Shown: positions 41,402 to 51,168, counted from the first letter of the stretch. The stretch is 56,840 nt of DNA from Scytonema sp. UIC 10036 (GCF_009725235.1 NZ_WJFC01000077.1:1-56840), one strand, 5' to 3'. Program-made: numbers and translations. The notes: a model not told the origin generated them from the sequence alone.

Positions 41402-42229
41402 ATGGAAACAATAGCAGGTAAGACAGTGGTCTTGACTGGAGCATCCGGTGGTATTGGAGTATTTATAGCCCGTGCTTTGGCAAGAGAGAAAGCAACTGTA
41501 GTCGCTATTTCTCGTTCTCACGAAAGTTTAGAGCAAATATGTGCTGAAGTCGAAAGATTGGGCGGTAGAGGGATAAGTATACCCTTTGACATCAGCAATT
41601 TGGAAGGGTTATCAGATTTAGTGCAGCGAATTTATGAACTTGCAGGTTCAATTGATATCTTAATTAACAATGCTGCAATAGAAAAATACCGACCTTTCCA
41701 AAATTATGCTTTGAACGATATTCACTCAATATTAACAACTAACTTACTAGCGCCAATGGAGTTGACTCGGTTGATATTACCAAATATGATAAACCGAAAC
41801 AGCGGTCATGTTGTAAATATTGCATCTGGTTCTGGTAAAAAAGGAGCACCGTATAACAGCATTTACTCTGCTAGTAAAGCTGGCTTGATTGTATGGACAG
41901 ACTCCATGCGTCAGGAATTAACGAATACTAATGTTGGGATTTCAGTTGTTTGTCCGGGATATACAAAAGCAGGAATGTTTCTCAAATTTGGCTTGTCAGC
42001 GCCTAGCTTAGCACGTGTTTCTGAGGCAAACGATGTTGCGCTCGCAGTCATCCAAGCTATCAAGCAAAACCAAGGCGAAGTCATAATTGATGGTATTTTG
42101 ACAAGGCTCTTGTTTTCAAACATACAACTTTTTCCAAAATTTGGCGATCGCATTTACCGATGGATTGGTTTAACAAAGTTAAATCAAACCTGTGCAGAAA
42201 ATCAAATGCGTAACGAGAATCATCAATAG
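41402..42229 (+). CDS. Short-chain dehydrogenase/reductase in the glycolipid locus
   Basis: A 275-residue classical SDR. The cofactor motif is TGASGGIG (residues 12-19), the NNA motif LINNAA lies near 88, and the catalytic Ser-Tyr-Lys is in SGSG, YSASK (Tyr155, Lys159). The substrate is unknown. Next to a GMC oxidoreductase and the HGL genes, the likely substrate is a hydroxyl or keto group of the glycolipid chain or its precursor, which is inference. ATG 41402 is strongly supported by the motif position. It is probably co-transcribed with the GMC gene 60 bp downstream; a run of CTAATGG repeats fills the gap. Confidence 0.88.
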   Translation: METIAGKTVVLTGASGGIGVFIARALAREKATVVAISRSHESLEQICAEVERLGGRGISIPFDISNLEGLSDLVQRIYELAGSIDILINNAAIEKYRPFQNYALNDIHSILTTNLLAPMELTRLILPNMINRNSGHVVNIASGSGKKGAPYNSIYSASKAGLIVWTDSMRQELTNTNVGISVVCPGYTKAGMFLKFGLSAPSLARVSEANDVALAVIQAIKQNQGEVIIDGILTRLLFSNIQLFPKFGDRIYRWIGLTKLNQTCAENQMRNENHQ

Positions 42230-42289
42230 TGAATGGCTATTAGCTAATGGCTAATGGCTAATGGCTAATAGCTACAAGATGGAGGAAGA

Positions 42290-43831
42290 ATGAGTAGCGA
42301 TCATTATGACGTAATTATTATTGGCACAGGTGCTGGCGGTGGAACTTTAGCTAATGTACTGGCATCTAGTGGAAAGAAAATTTTAGTTTTAGAAAGAGGT
42401 GGTTTTTTACCTCGTGAGAAAGAAAATTGGGATGCCAAGCAAATTTTTCAAAAACAACGTTATTACAATTCCGAGTTGTGGTACGACAAACATGGCAAAT
42501 CATTCCGTCCAGTAACATATTATTATGTTGGCGGTAACACTAAATTTTATGGTGCTGCATTATTCAGATTTCGCAAGGGGGACTTTGAAAAAACTATTCA
42601 TCAAGATGGCATTTCTCCGGAATGGCCTTTGAAGTACCAAGATTTTGCTCCCTACTATACCCAAGCAGAGAGACTCTATAAAGTTCACGGTCAACGAGGT
42701 TTAGACCCTACCGAACCCCTCAGCAGTGAAAACTATCCTTTCCCACCTGTCAGCCACGAACCCTACATTCAAAAAATTCATGATGCTTTAAAGGATAAGG
42801 GATTACGACCATTTTATTTACCTCTTGGCATCAAACTCAATGAAGTTGACCGCTTTAAGAGTTCTTGTATTCGTTGTAACACTTGTGATGGTTTCCCTTG
42901 TTTCCTCAATGCTAAAGCGGATGCCGATATTGACGGTGTACGTCCGGCAATTGTCTATTCTAATTTGACTCTAATAACTCATGCAAAAGTACTGCGTTTG
43001 TATACTAGTGCATCGGGTCTTGAAGTGACTGGAGTGGAAGCAGAAATTGGTGGCAAACACCATTTATTCTCAGGCGATATTGTTGTTGTTGCCTGTGGTG
43101 CAGTGAACTCAGCCGCATTGTTACTGCGATCGGCTAATGACAAACACTCTAACGGCTTAGCTAACAGTTCCCATCTTGTCGGACGTAATTACATGGCGCA
43201 TAAATTTGCAGTAGCCTTGGCTTTGACTGCAAAACAAAACACTACAGTTTATCAAAAGACACTTGGCATCAATGATTTTTATTGGGGAGAGAAAGATTTT
43301 CCTTATCCAATGGGTAGCATCCAATTGCTAGGTAATCTCAATAAAGAGAGAATTGCGGCTGATGCACCCCCTTTCGTACCCGGTATATTATCTAAGGCTG
43401 TAGCGAATCATTCTGTTGCTTGGTTACTCATCACGGAGGACTTGCCGAACACCAATAATCGCGTGCGTGTTGAGGGAGAGAAAATCTTTCTTGAGTATAC
43501 AAATAACAATGAACGTGCTTTCAATCGATTAATAAAACGCTGGAATCAAATCTTAAAATCAATTGCGAAAGATTTTCAGTCAGGAGCCTTTTCATCATAT
43601 TTTTCTATGAAAATGTCTTTGAAAGAGGTTGCTCATCAGTGTGGTACTTGCCGTTTTGGAGAAGACTCTCAAACTTCAGTGCTTGATTTAAACTGCCGCA
43701 CGCATGATGTTAATAACCTTTATGTTGTTGATAGTAGCTTTTTCCCATCTAGTGCCGCAGTGAATCCAACGCTAACGATTGTGGCAAATGCATTGCGCGT
43801 CGGAGAGCATTTACTAGAAAGACTGAATTGA
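42290..43831 (+). CDS. GMC-family FAD oxidoreductase in the glycolipid locus
   Basis: A 513-residue flavoprotein. The FAD-binding motif is IIIGTGAGGGTLANVLASSG (residues 9-28). GGNTKFYGAALFR corresponds to the GMC signature region. The C-terminal GMC_oxred_C carries HQCGTCRFG (catalytic-type His), VVDSSFFPSSAAVNPTLTI. A cysteine-rich CIRCNTCDGFPC in the middle is typical of bacterial GMC dehydrogenases related to long-chain alcohol or sugar oxidation. In the HGL locus it may convert a hydroxyl of the aglycone to the keto form (diol versus keto-ol glycolipids). That function is inferred. Confidence 0.87.
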   Translation: MSSDHYDVIIIGTGAGGGTLANVLASSGKKILVLERGGFLPREKENWDAKQIFQKQRYYNSELWYDKHGKSFRPVTYYYVGGNTKFYGAALFRFRKGDFEKTIHQDGISPEWPLKYQDFAPYYTQAERLYKVHGQRGLDPTEPLSSENYPFPPVSHEPYIQKIHDALKDKGLRPFYLPLGIKLNEVDRFKSSCIRCNTCDGFPCFLNAKADADIDGVRPAIVYSNLTLITHAKVLRLYTSASGLEVTGVEAEIGGKHHLFSGDIVVVACGAVNSAALLLRSANDKHSNGLANSSHLVGRNYMAHKFAVALALTAKQNTTVYQKTLGINDFYWGEKDFPYPMGSIQLLGNLNKERIAADAPPFVPGILSKAVANHSVAWLLITEDLPNTNNRVRVEGEKIFLEYTNNNERAFNRLIKRWNQILKSIAKDFQSGAFSSYFSMKMSLKEVAHQCGTCRFGEDSQTSVLDLNCRTHDVNNLYVVDSSFFPSSAAVNPTLTIVANALRVGEHLLERLN

Positions 43832-43850
43832 CATTCTGCACTACAGTGAG

Positions 43851-44266
43851 GGAATTGTCCCTTTAGAAGTCACCAGCACGCCAATTTTCGATGAGACGGG
43901 TAACGTAGAGTATGCGATCGCAACCTTTCAAGACATAAGCGATCGCAAGCACGCTGAGAAAACACTCATTGAGAATGTCCGTTTAGAACAGGAAATTCGC
44001 GAGCAAAGAATTACATAAGAGGTGTTGCGGCAGAGCGAGGCACGCTACCTTGGTATTATCGAAGACCAGACGGAATTGATTGCCCTGCTAACATGAGCCA
44101 TGAATTGCGAACTCCCCTGAATGCGATTCTCGGCTTTTCCCAACTGATGAACCAAGACGCAAATCTCTCCACCGAACAAAAAGAGAATCTTGACATTATT
44201 TATCGCAGTGGAGAGCATTTGTTAACTCTGATTAACCAAGTGCTTGACTTGTCCAAAGTTGAATAG
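43851..44266 (+). pseudogene. PAS/histidine-kinase remnant
   Basis: VTSTPIFDETGNVEYAIATF-QDISDRKHAEKTL is the end of a PAS/PAC domain. After an in-frame TAA at about 44017 the same frame reads [19 protein letters not shown], a second PAS start. A deletion then leads into [18 protein letters not shown], the H-box, and [20 protein letters not shown], ending in TAG 44264. The ATPase domain and the N-terminal sensor are missing. Dead hybrid-kinase fragment. Confidence 0.88.
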
Positions 44267-44306
44267 AGCATAATGTGGTTCTAAATTTTGAAAGCTGCTG
44301 TAATTC

Positions 44307-45566
44307 TCAAATTGAGACCTTACTATCGCCAAATTTATCGCACAACTGATAAGGATGATATTCAACTAAAGAAATATCCCAAGGTCCTTTGATACGATAC
44401 GTCACGCCGCGCCAATTGACTCTTCGCATCCCAAGGGCAATGACCATTGCTAATCCAGACACCCATTGTGTCAACGGAATAGCTACTAACATTTTTAAAA
44501 CTGTGGCAGCAGATAACTCTGTTGTAACTGGATTGTAGTGGCGAAGAATTTGCTGTACTTCTTTTTCTAATGCGATCGCGAGCAGCAATAACGTCATTGT
44601 ATAGATACTAAAACTAGCAAGGCAAAACGCAGCAGTAATCCATTGTTTTGTCCAAAATGCTGCCAAAAATATCACCAAGAGTAGATTAGGCACTAAGATG
44701 GTGGAAATGGAATCAGCAACAACAGCCCACCACCAAGGGTGATAAAGACGAGAAGCGAGAAACTGACGTTTTAGCCATCCAAATAATTTCGGTAAATCGC
44801 ACTCTTCGCGATTGAGAATCAGCACAGAGGGTACAAATTTCACCTGCTTTCCATGTTTGGCGAGGACATTACGAATCATAGTATCTTCACCGTAGGCTTG
44901 TCCCCATTTCTCTAACAGCCCAGTTTCATGGATCAGTTCTCTTTTTATAGCTAAACTTCCACCCCAGGCAATCCTATAAAGAGACATTTGCAGAACCGCA
45001 GATATGTTCCAAATATAACGCACTAGTGACCCCCAGTATCTACCAGTAGGTAAGTACCAACGATTACCTGTTGTTGCACCAATTTTAGGATGAGATAAAG
45101 GACTAACTAATTCACGCAACCAATTTGGATGAACAACTGCATCAGCATCTACGAAAGTAACAACTTTGTAAGAATCATCTAAATCTGAGACTGCTTGTAT
45201 TAAAGAACTGCATTTCAGACTGCAATTGTCCCGTGGCACTCTTAAAGGGCTAATTTGAACTTTGTTTGCAGCTTGCGTGTAAATTGAATCAGTCACTATG
45301 TCCCAAGCTGGATCTTCCGGACTATCAATGATAATTTTTATGTCATACTGTGGATAGTTTTGGTTCAATAGTGCTTGCAAACAGTTTGGCAAAAAAGGAT
45401 CGGCTCCACGCAAGCAGAGAACCACTGCTGTTTTTGGTAGCTGCTCGTCTGGTAATGAATTTTTGCGGGATGAGCGGAGGTACGATATGAAGAGCAGTGT
45501 AAAAAACGTTTGAACAGCTGCCCAGCCTAGTAAATTTCTTGACAGTAATATTGCCAGTTCTTTCAT
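44307..45566 (-). CDS. GT2 glycosyltransferase (membrane, ceramide-glucosyltransferase-like)
   Basis: A 419-residue processive-type membrane GT2. One N-terminal TM (residues about 8-30), a GT-A domain with VVLCLRGADPFLPNCLQALL, the metal motif FVDADAVV (Asp140, Asp142), YGEDTM (Asp228) and a QFLASR motif of the (Q/R)xxRW type, then three or more C-terminal TM helices. It resembles GT21 enzymes that glycosylate lipid alcohols. In this locus it may add a sugar to glycolipid or to another envelope layer; inferred. It heads toward the kinase remnant and is on the same strand as the DUF2141 gene. Confidence 0.85.
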   Translation of the reverse strand: MKELAILLSRNLLGWAAVQTFFTLLFISYLRSSRKNSLPDEQLPKTAVVLCLRGADPFLPNCLQALLNQNYPQYDIKIIIDSPEDPAWDIVTDSIYTQAANKVQISPLRVPRDNCSLKCSSLIQAVSDLDDSYKVVTFVDADAVVHPNWLRELVSPLSHPKIGATTGNRWYLPTGRYWGSLVRYIWNISAVLQMSLYRIAWGGSLAIKRELIHETGLLEKWGQAYGEDTMIRNVLAKHGKQVKFVPSVLILNREECDLPKLFGWLKRQFLASRLYHPWWWAVVADSISTILVPNLLLVIFLAAFWTKQWITAAFCLASFSIYTMTLLLLAIALEKEVQQILRHYNPVTTELSAATVLKMLVAIPLTQWVSGLAMVIALGMRRVNWRGVTYRIKGPWDISLVEYHPYQLCDKFGDSKVSI

Positions 45567-45599
45567 GTTTAGCCAATCTGTTTTAGCAAAAAACTTGGT

Positions 45600-45705
45600 G
45601 TCTCAGATTTTTGTAGGGTGGGCACCGGTCACCCTACATCTTCACTAGCTTCGCGAGGCAGAGCCTCTAGATCTGCATTCCCAGGCTCCGCCTGGGAACG
45701 AGAAA
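45600..45705. repeat. Palindromic repeats between GT2 and DUF2141 genes
   Basis: GTAGGGTGGGCACCGGTCAC-CCTAC and GGCAGAGCCTC plus CCCAGGCTCCGCCTGGGAACG are found. These belong to the same GC-rich family as 2976-3092. Confidence 0.8.
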
Positions 45706-45735
45706 AGGGAGGCAGTCCCCAGTCCCCAGTCTCTG

Positions 45736-46206
45736 TTAGGGATCGAGAGAATATTTCATTTTGATGTTGATGGTTGTGTTTTTACTTAATGAAAAACTAG
45801 CATCACTAAACTTTGGTGTACCTGTGAGGATTGAAACAGTTGGATTTTTAGAAATGCCAAAACCTTCTTTGGGAATACCCAAAAAGTCTTTGTTGAGTTT
45901 GTTGTCTCCATTTTGATCGTCAACTACAGCAACAGCATACTTTCCAGGTTTTAAACCAGAGAATTGCTTTTTAATAGATTTACCCGTAATCTGAGTACAA
46001 CCACTTTGCACTTCAGTAGTATTGTTAAAAGGAAACCCTCGTTCACCTGAGAAAATCCGCAGGCAAACTTGACCTTTGTTGTGGCGTATTCCATCTACTA
46101 TGACTGTAAGTGTAGCTGTGGACTCTGCTTTTGCCATTCTCATTAGGGTTACACTGACTAAAGCCACAAACAACAAAGAACTGTATTTTGCTATTTTCAC
46201 TTTCAT
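45736..46206 (-). CDS. Exported DUF2141 protein
   Basis: A 156-residue protein with a signal peptide (residues 1-27, ending MAKAES) and a DUF2141 beta-sandwich: ATLTVIVDGIRHNKGQVCLR, GLKPGKYAVAVVDDQNGDNK, LNKDFLGIPKEGFGIS, INIKMKYS. It has two cysteines that could form a disulfide. DUF2141 members are periplasmic with unknown function. Its place between the GT2 and HgdA-like epimerase genes, all on one strand, suggests a role in glycolipid deposition, which is inference. Confidence 0.88.
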   Translation of the reverse strand: MKVKIAKYSSLLFVALVSVTLMRMAKAESTATLTVIVDGIRHNKGQVCLRIFSGERGFPFNNTTEVQSGCTQITGKSIKKQFSGLKPGKYAVAVVDDQNGDNKLNKDFLGIPKEGFGISKNPTVSILTGTPKFSDASFSLSKNTTINIKMKYSLDP

Positions 46207-46213
46207 CTTGGTT

Positions 46214-46297
46214 GAATTATGAAGGATGAATTATGAAGGATGAATTATGAAGGATGAATTATGAAGGATGAATTATGAAGGATGAATTATGAAGATT
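46214..46297. repeat. Tandem 14-bp repeats (GAATTATGAAGGAT), six copies
   Basis: Five near-perfect copies and one variant lie directly upstream of the DUF2141 start codon. The unit is a compound of the AATTATG and GGATGAA heptamers. Its position means it replaces the normal 5' leader of that gene. 46298-46556 holds GTTGGGTTTCGTTCC palindromes and AATTCAT repeats, no gene. Confidence 0.9.
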
Positions 46298-46556
46298 GAA
46301 AATTTCAATTCATGATTTCTAACGATTAAGATGTCATTTATTTAGTAAGTCTTAAATCGCCAAATGTATTGTGTGTGTCGGTTAGAAAAAAGTGACACAC
46401 AATACTTCGGTTAAATGTTGGGTTTCGTTCCTCAACCCAACCTACTTCATAAATCATCAATGAATTCTAAAATTCCTAATTTTGAATTCATAATTTAGAA
46501 TTAACAATTCATAATTTGTTGAAGTTGGGTTTCGTTCCTTTCTTTCAATTCATAAT

Positions 46557-47561
46557 TCATAATTCATAATTCATAATTTGTTGAAGGTCGGTTCTTTTCA
46601 ACCACTCCTGAGTGCGGCGCATTCCTTCTTCTAAGTTAATTATTGGTTTATAACTTAACAACGTTTGTGCTTTATCAATGGAATATGCATAAGGACGTGT
46701 CATAAAATCTACCGCTTCTGGAAGAATATCGGCTTGTTTGCGGAAAAGTTTTTGTCCCTGGTAACGTAGTTTAAGAAACAATTTGAGTTCATCTTTTGGC
46801 AAAGAAAAGGGTGCAGGTAATCCTGCAACTTCAGCTAATTGAGTAAAATACTCTTTCCATGAAGTCTCTTCTCCATCTGTGACGTTAAAGATTTCTCCAT
46901 ATGTTTCTTTTTCTATGGCAAGAAAAATGGCGTCAATTAAGTTATCAACATATACATGGTTAATAACTCCTCGACCATCGTTTGCATATGCAAATAATCT
47001 TTGACGCATCATCAGAAGTGGTCGGACTATCCAAGGTATGCTTCCTGGTCCGTATACATCTCCCGGTCTAATGATAATAACTCCAAAATTCTCTGGCTCG
47101 TTGAGTTCTAAAAGCGCTTTTTCGGCTTCTATTTTGGTTTCACAATAGGGATTATTTTCTCCACAAAGCGGTCCATCTTCCGTCACGCGATCGGGATAGT
47201 TAAAGCCATACACTAAAACACTAGAGAGATGAATGAAAGTTTTTACACCTGCACTTTTAGCAGCTTTTGCCATGTTGATTGTTCCATCAACATTTATCTT
47301 GCGGAATTGATCTACAGCACCACCTTCTTTAGAAAGTTCGGCTGTATGTAAAACTACATCGACTCCTTGACAAGCCGTTTGAGCAACAGATGGATCGGTA
47401 ATGTTACCATAGGTAACCTTAGCACCTAAATTTTGTGCCTTTTTGGTTTTATCAGAAGCATCTTGAAAACCACAGACTTTTGTTCCTTGAGCTATGGCTA
47501 GTTCTGCAGCGCGTAAGCCAATGAATCCACTAATCCCAGTAATGAGGAGAGTTTTGGTCAT
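46557..47561 (-). CDS. hgdA: NAD-dependent epimerase/dehydratase, HgdA-like
   Basis: A 334-residue extended SDR. TGISGFIG (residues 8-15) binds NAD; the catalytic triad is SS (113-114), Tyr139 and Lys143 in PYCETK. RPGDVYGPGS and HVYVDNLIDAIF are typical of UDP-sugar epimerases. HgdA of Anabaena is a UDP-galactose 4-epimerase needed for proper heterocyst glycolipid composition and lies next to HgdC and HgdB, as here. By sequence alone a 3-beta-hydroxysteroid-type dehydrogenase cannot be excluded. The last residues (QQIMNYEL) are encoded by AATTATG heptamers, so a repeat replaced the native C-terminus. Confidence 0.78.
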   Translation of the reverse strand: MTKTLLITGISGFIGLRAAELAIAQGTKVCGFQDASDKTKKAQNLGAKVTYGNITDPSVAQTACQGVDVVLHTAELSKEGGAVDQFRKINVDGTINMAKAAKSAGVKTFIHLSSVLVYGFNYPDRVTEDGPLCGENNPYCETKIEAEKALLELNEPENFGVIIIRPGDVYGPGSIPWIVRPLLMMRQRLFAYANDGRGVINHVYVDNLIDAIFLAIEKETYGEIFNVTDGEETSWKEYFTQLAEVAGLPAPFSLPKDELKLFLKLRYQGQKLFRKQADILPEAVDFMTRPYAYSIDKAQTLLSYKPIINLEEGMRRTQEWLKRTDLQQIMNYEL

Positions 47562-47662
47562 AGATAGTTGTTAGTTGTTAGTTGATAGTTGGTAATTGCT
47601 AATTGCTAATTGCTAATTGCTAATTGTTCAAAAGCCATTAGCTATTAGCCATTAGCCATTAG

Positions 47663-48841
47663 CTAAAATATATCTGCTGGATCTGTAGAGCGTAGTTTGT
47701 TAATAGCTAATGCTCCAGAAATCATACACATTAATATATTTGATATTAAGACGAGCACTCCATTATGAAAGCTCATCATGATTGGTAGTTTAGTCGCTTC
47801 CATAGCAAAATCATATAACCACCAAGAAAGAATGCATCCTGGTATATAACTGAGGACTGCTAAAATTAAAGCTTGCTGAAAAACAACAACTAGTAAATAA
47901 TTATTGGTATAACCTATAGCTTTTAAAGTTGCATAAGCTGTTAATTGGCTGGAGATATTACTGTAAAGAATTTGATAGACAATGACTATGCCGACAACTG
48001 AAGCCATTGATAACATAAGGTTAAGTATAAAACCTATAGGTGTTCTATTAGCCCAGTATTCTTTTTCAAAATCAATGAATCCTTGACGGGTAAATACTAT
48101 AACATCGTTAGGTAAATTTTTCTGTAAATCTTTCATCACTTTCTGCGGGTTGACCCCAGGCTTGAGAGTGATAGCGCCTATATCTATCATTTCCGCAGGA
48201 CGACTGTTGGGAAATATCTTTAAGAAAGTTGAGTCACTAACAATTAAATTACCATCTACTCCAAAGGAAGGACCTAAGCTAAACAATCCACCGATTCTTA
48301 CTGTAGAACCAGCAATGGAATTAAAGGGATAAACTTCAACTATCTGTTCGGTCTTCTCCTTGTTAAATCTTTCAGCAATATTTCCAAATTCTGGTCGGGA
48401 ATTGCGATCGAAGAGGACAACATTAGGAATTTTTATTTTATCTAAATTATTTTTGATGTCCGGTATGTTCAAAACGGGCTTTCCTGGTTCAAAACCAATA
48501 ACGTATATTGAATACTTTTGACCTGTATCTGGATTTTTAAACTTGGCAAATCCTATATACATGGGGCTAACTGATTCTACACCATCAAATCCTAAGGACT
48601 GATACAAGCGAGTCCGAAAAAAGCTTTGATTGGCTGTCAAAGCTTTATATTGAGAACTAATGAGAAATAAGTCCCCGTTGAGATGATGGTGAACTTGAGT
48701 CGCACTGGAATAAAGAGCATCTTGAAAACCAAGTTGCATGAACATTAGAATAACAATAAAGGCGATACCAGCAACAGCTACTAAAGAACGAATTTTATTT
48801 CGAGCAAGTTGTAGCCACGCCAAAGGAGTTTTGACAATCAT
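47663..48841 (-). CDS. hgdC: DevC-type ABC permease, HgdC-like
   Basis: A 392-residue FtsX/MacB-like permease. N-terminal TM (residues about 17-37, IRSLVAVAGIAFIVILMFMQ), a periplasmic domain of about 230 residues, then three TM helices (about 268-290, 320-340, 355-380). The start PLAWLQLARNKIRSL is the DevC family hallmark. HgdC works with HgdB and an outer-membrane TolC-like protein (HgdD) to lay down the glycolipid layer. No DevA-like ATPase gene is adjacent, so the ATPase must come from elsewhere, as proposed in Anabaena. Confidence 0.85.
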   Translation of the reverse strand: MIVKTPLAWLQLARNKIRSLVAVAGIAFIVILMFMQLGFQDALYSSATQVHHHLNGDLFLISSQYKALTANQSFFRTRLYQSLGFDGVESVSPMYIGFAKFKNPDTGQKYSIYVIGFEPGKPVLNIPDIKNNLDKIKIPNVVLFDRNSRPEFGNIAERFNKEKTEQIVEVYPFNSIAGSTVRIGGLFSLGPSFGVDGNLIVSDSTFLKIFPNSRPAEMIDIGAITLKPGVNPQKVMKDLQKNLPNDVIVFTRQGFIDFEKEYWANRTPIGFILNLMLSMASVVGIVIVYQILYSNISSQLTAYATLKAIGYTNNYLLVVVFQQALILAVLSYIPGCILSWWLYDFAMEATKLPIMMSFHNGVLVLISNILMCMISGALAINKLRSTDPADIF

Positions 48842-48910
48842 AGTTTAAGTTTTGAATATAGTTACTGGTCAAGTGTCAGTGGTCATTTGTCATTGGTCAA
48901 GTGTCACTGA

Positions 48911-50110
48911 TTACTGAACTTTGATGGCGACATCTACTTGTAAACCAGTTAAACCTGCGACTTTTTGGCTGTCTTTTGCATTATCGATACGGATTTTTAC
49001 TGGAATGACTCTGCGGTCTGTTTCTGCGGCTGGATTAACGCTTAAAATATTTTGTCTGTCAACTTGCAAACCAATACTGCTGACAGTTCCTTGTATAGCA
49101 CCAGGAAAAGCTGTGCTGGTAATTGTAGCTTTTTGACCTACACGGACTTTATTAATATCGGTCTGATAAACTTCTGCTTCTACATACATTTGAGATGTTT
49201 TTCCAATCTCAACGATTCCGTCGCTGCTATTGACTTCTCCTGTTTTGGCGTGGACTTTTAAAACTTGACCGTTTATGGGAGATACAAGTTTTGTTAAATC
49301 TAGGTCTGCTTTTGATTGTTGAACGCTTGTACGAGCACTTTTAACTTGGGCTTCTGCTAGCTGAACGTCCACTTCACGCACTTCTTGAATACTGTTTAGT
49401 CTCGCTTTTGCCTCTTTGATTTGGTCTTTTAAGGTATTGACAGTACGATCGAGGGTTGCTTTAGCTTCTCTGAGTTGTTGCTCTACTGTTTGTTGCTGCA
49501 AGCGCCTGCTATCTGCGGCGGAAGCAGAAATTGCTCCTTCTTTATAAAGCTGTTGATAGCGGTTATTTTCTGTTTGAGCATTGTCTAATTGCGCTTGCAA
49601 ACGAGCAATAGTTGCTTGTTGTAAGGCAATTTCTCCTTTTAATTGCGATTCCAGACGGGTGACGGTTGCTTTTTGCGCTTCAATATCTCCCGTTTTAGCC
49701 CCAGCTTTTATCTGTGCTAGCTCGGCTTGAGCAACTTGCACTTTATCTAAAGATTGTTGTAACGCTGCTTTAGCACGACCATAACCTTCTAACAAAGCGA
49801 CTACTTGTCCTGTTTGAATGCGATCGCTTTCCTCAACTAGCAGTTTTTCTACTCGAACACCGCTGAGGGAACTCGGAGGATACAATTTAGTGACTTTTCC
49901 TTGAGGCTGTAAACGTCCTAAAGCGGTTACCTCAATTTTAGGAGGAGCAATTTTTACAGTTTTGGGTGCTTGAGTCGTCGGGGTATTTTCTCGCCGTGCA
50001 AAACTGTAATAGAATACTAATCCGGTAGCTGAAGCGACGAGAGCTGCTAATATGAATCGCCAGCGATATGGGGGTTTGGTGTATAACTGGCTTTCTTTGT
50101 CTGCTGCCAT
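48911..50110 (-). CDS. hgdB: DevB-type membrane fusion protein, HgdB-like
   Basis: A 399-residue periplasmic adaptor. TM anchor at residues 17-37 (FILAALVASATGLVFYYSFA). A biotinyl-lipoyl half-motif is in EVTALGRLQPQGKVTKL. Long coiled coils at about 110-270 (LQQSLDKVQVAQAELAQIKA, ATIARLQAQLDNAQTENNRY) are followed by LVSPINGQVLKVHAKTGEV and a beta-barrel. It links the HgdC permease to the outer-membrane channel. It lies 69 bp upstream of hgdC on the same strand, so hgdB-hgdC-hgdA could be one operon, with repeats in both gaps. Confidence 0.88.
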   Translation of the reverse strand: MAADKESQLYTKPPYRWRFILAALVASATGLVFYYSFARRENTPTTQAPKTVKIAPPKIEVTALGRLQPQGKVTKLYPPSSLSGVRVEKLLVEESDRIQTGQVVALLEGYGRAKAALQQSLDKVQVAQAELAQIKAGAKTGDIEAQKATVTRLESQLKGEIALQQATIARLQAQLDNAQTENNRYQQLYKEGAISASAADSRRLQQQTVEQQLREAKATLDRTVNTLKDQIKEAKARLNSIQEVREVDVQLAEAQVKSARTSVQQSKADLDLTKLVSPINGQVLKVHAKTGEVNSSDGIVEIGKTSQMYVEAEVYQTDINKVRVGQKATITSTAFPGAIQGTVSSIGLQVDRQNILSVNPAAETDRRVIPVKIRIDNAKDSQKVAGLTGLQVDVAIKVQ

Positions 50111-51168
50111 ATTTTTTTCTCTGTTATGCTGGTCTACATTCCGTTATTGGCGGATAGTTATCAATACTCAATACTCATAAGTGGCTGTTCTTCATCAAAT
50201 TCCATCAGTTATTGCTTAACTGGGTAAACTGATAAACCTTGACATATTGCTGTAACTTGATAACTTTTTTGTGAAATCTGGAACTCTGTTACAAATAGCC
50301 GATCTCGAGCAAAACGAAGGGCTGCTGGAGATAAATTGCAAAAACTTGTTCACCATATTCGCAAAAAACTTTTCTTTTGTCAATCGAATTCATTTATTTA
50401 GTTAGTGGTTAGTAGTTAGTGGTTAGTAGTTAGTAGGGGCGCAAGGCATTGCGCCCGTACATGGTTACAAGGCATTGTGCCCGTGCATAGTTACAAGGCC
50501 TTGCGCCCATACATAGTTACAAGGCATTACATCCATATATGATTAAAGTACCTTTTATCCGTACCTTGTGAGTGATAATTCTAAGTACAGATCCTGTAAC
50601 GAGTATGTTTTAAAACGACTGTGTTGCTGTGTATTTTTTCCATTTTTTCAACAACGATGACTCCTAATTTTATATAAACTTTACATTTGAAATTTTTTAA
50701 TCAGAGAAAATGTTTCCTAAACTACAGAAAGTTTTAAAAAACCTTTTCTGACAGTCAATAATCATTTTTATTTATCATTTCACTTCCTCAATGGGGAACT
50801 TTCTGGCGAGAAGTGCCTTCATTGACTCTAAATCAACTGACACTAAGAGCAGTAAATAGTATGAAGCATAGATCCTTAAAAGTGAATAGATGCAATTTAT
50901 ACAGGACAAGTTCAAAATTTTAGCTCTTGAAACTTGTATCCCGATCTAATAGCTTCATTCTATGGTTTTCAAAGAATTTGTAAAGTTCATTTTGCACTTT
51001 ACAACCCAAACTTCATATTGAATCTGCTTCTTAGTAACGGTTGCGATTCATAAGACATTTTCATCAGGCTTATCACAAAATTCATGTTTCTGAGAACACT
51101 GATGAAATATATTAGGGATGTCTTATTGTTGGTACTTTGACTACTAACAATACTCAAGAACAGTGCTT
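50111..51168. promoter_or_regulatory. Long divergent intergenic region hgdB / parB-like
   Basis: A spacer of about 1.06 kb without a gene. It carries TTAGTGG repeats (50399-50435), a GGGGCGCAAGGCATTGCGCC palindrome, four 26-bp tandem repeats (listed separately), then about 600 bp of unique AT-rich DNA. That unique part presumably contains the promoters of hgdB (left) and the ParB-like gene (right). No clear NtcA or HetR site was recognised. Confidence 0.5.
50443..50545. repeat. Four 26-bp tandem repeats
   Basis: The unit AAGGCATTGCGCCCGTACAT plus AGTTAC is repeated four times (50443, 50469, 50495, 50521), with growing divergence toward the right. It seems to have expanded from the GGCGCAAGGCATTGCGCC palindrome. 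Confidence 0.92.

Noticed and set aside
47663..50110. A DevA-type ATPase gene completing an exporter operon
   Set aside because: No Walker A/B-bearing frame exists between 46.5 and 51.1 kb; the ATPase is not in the window.
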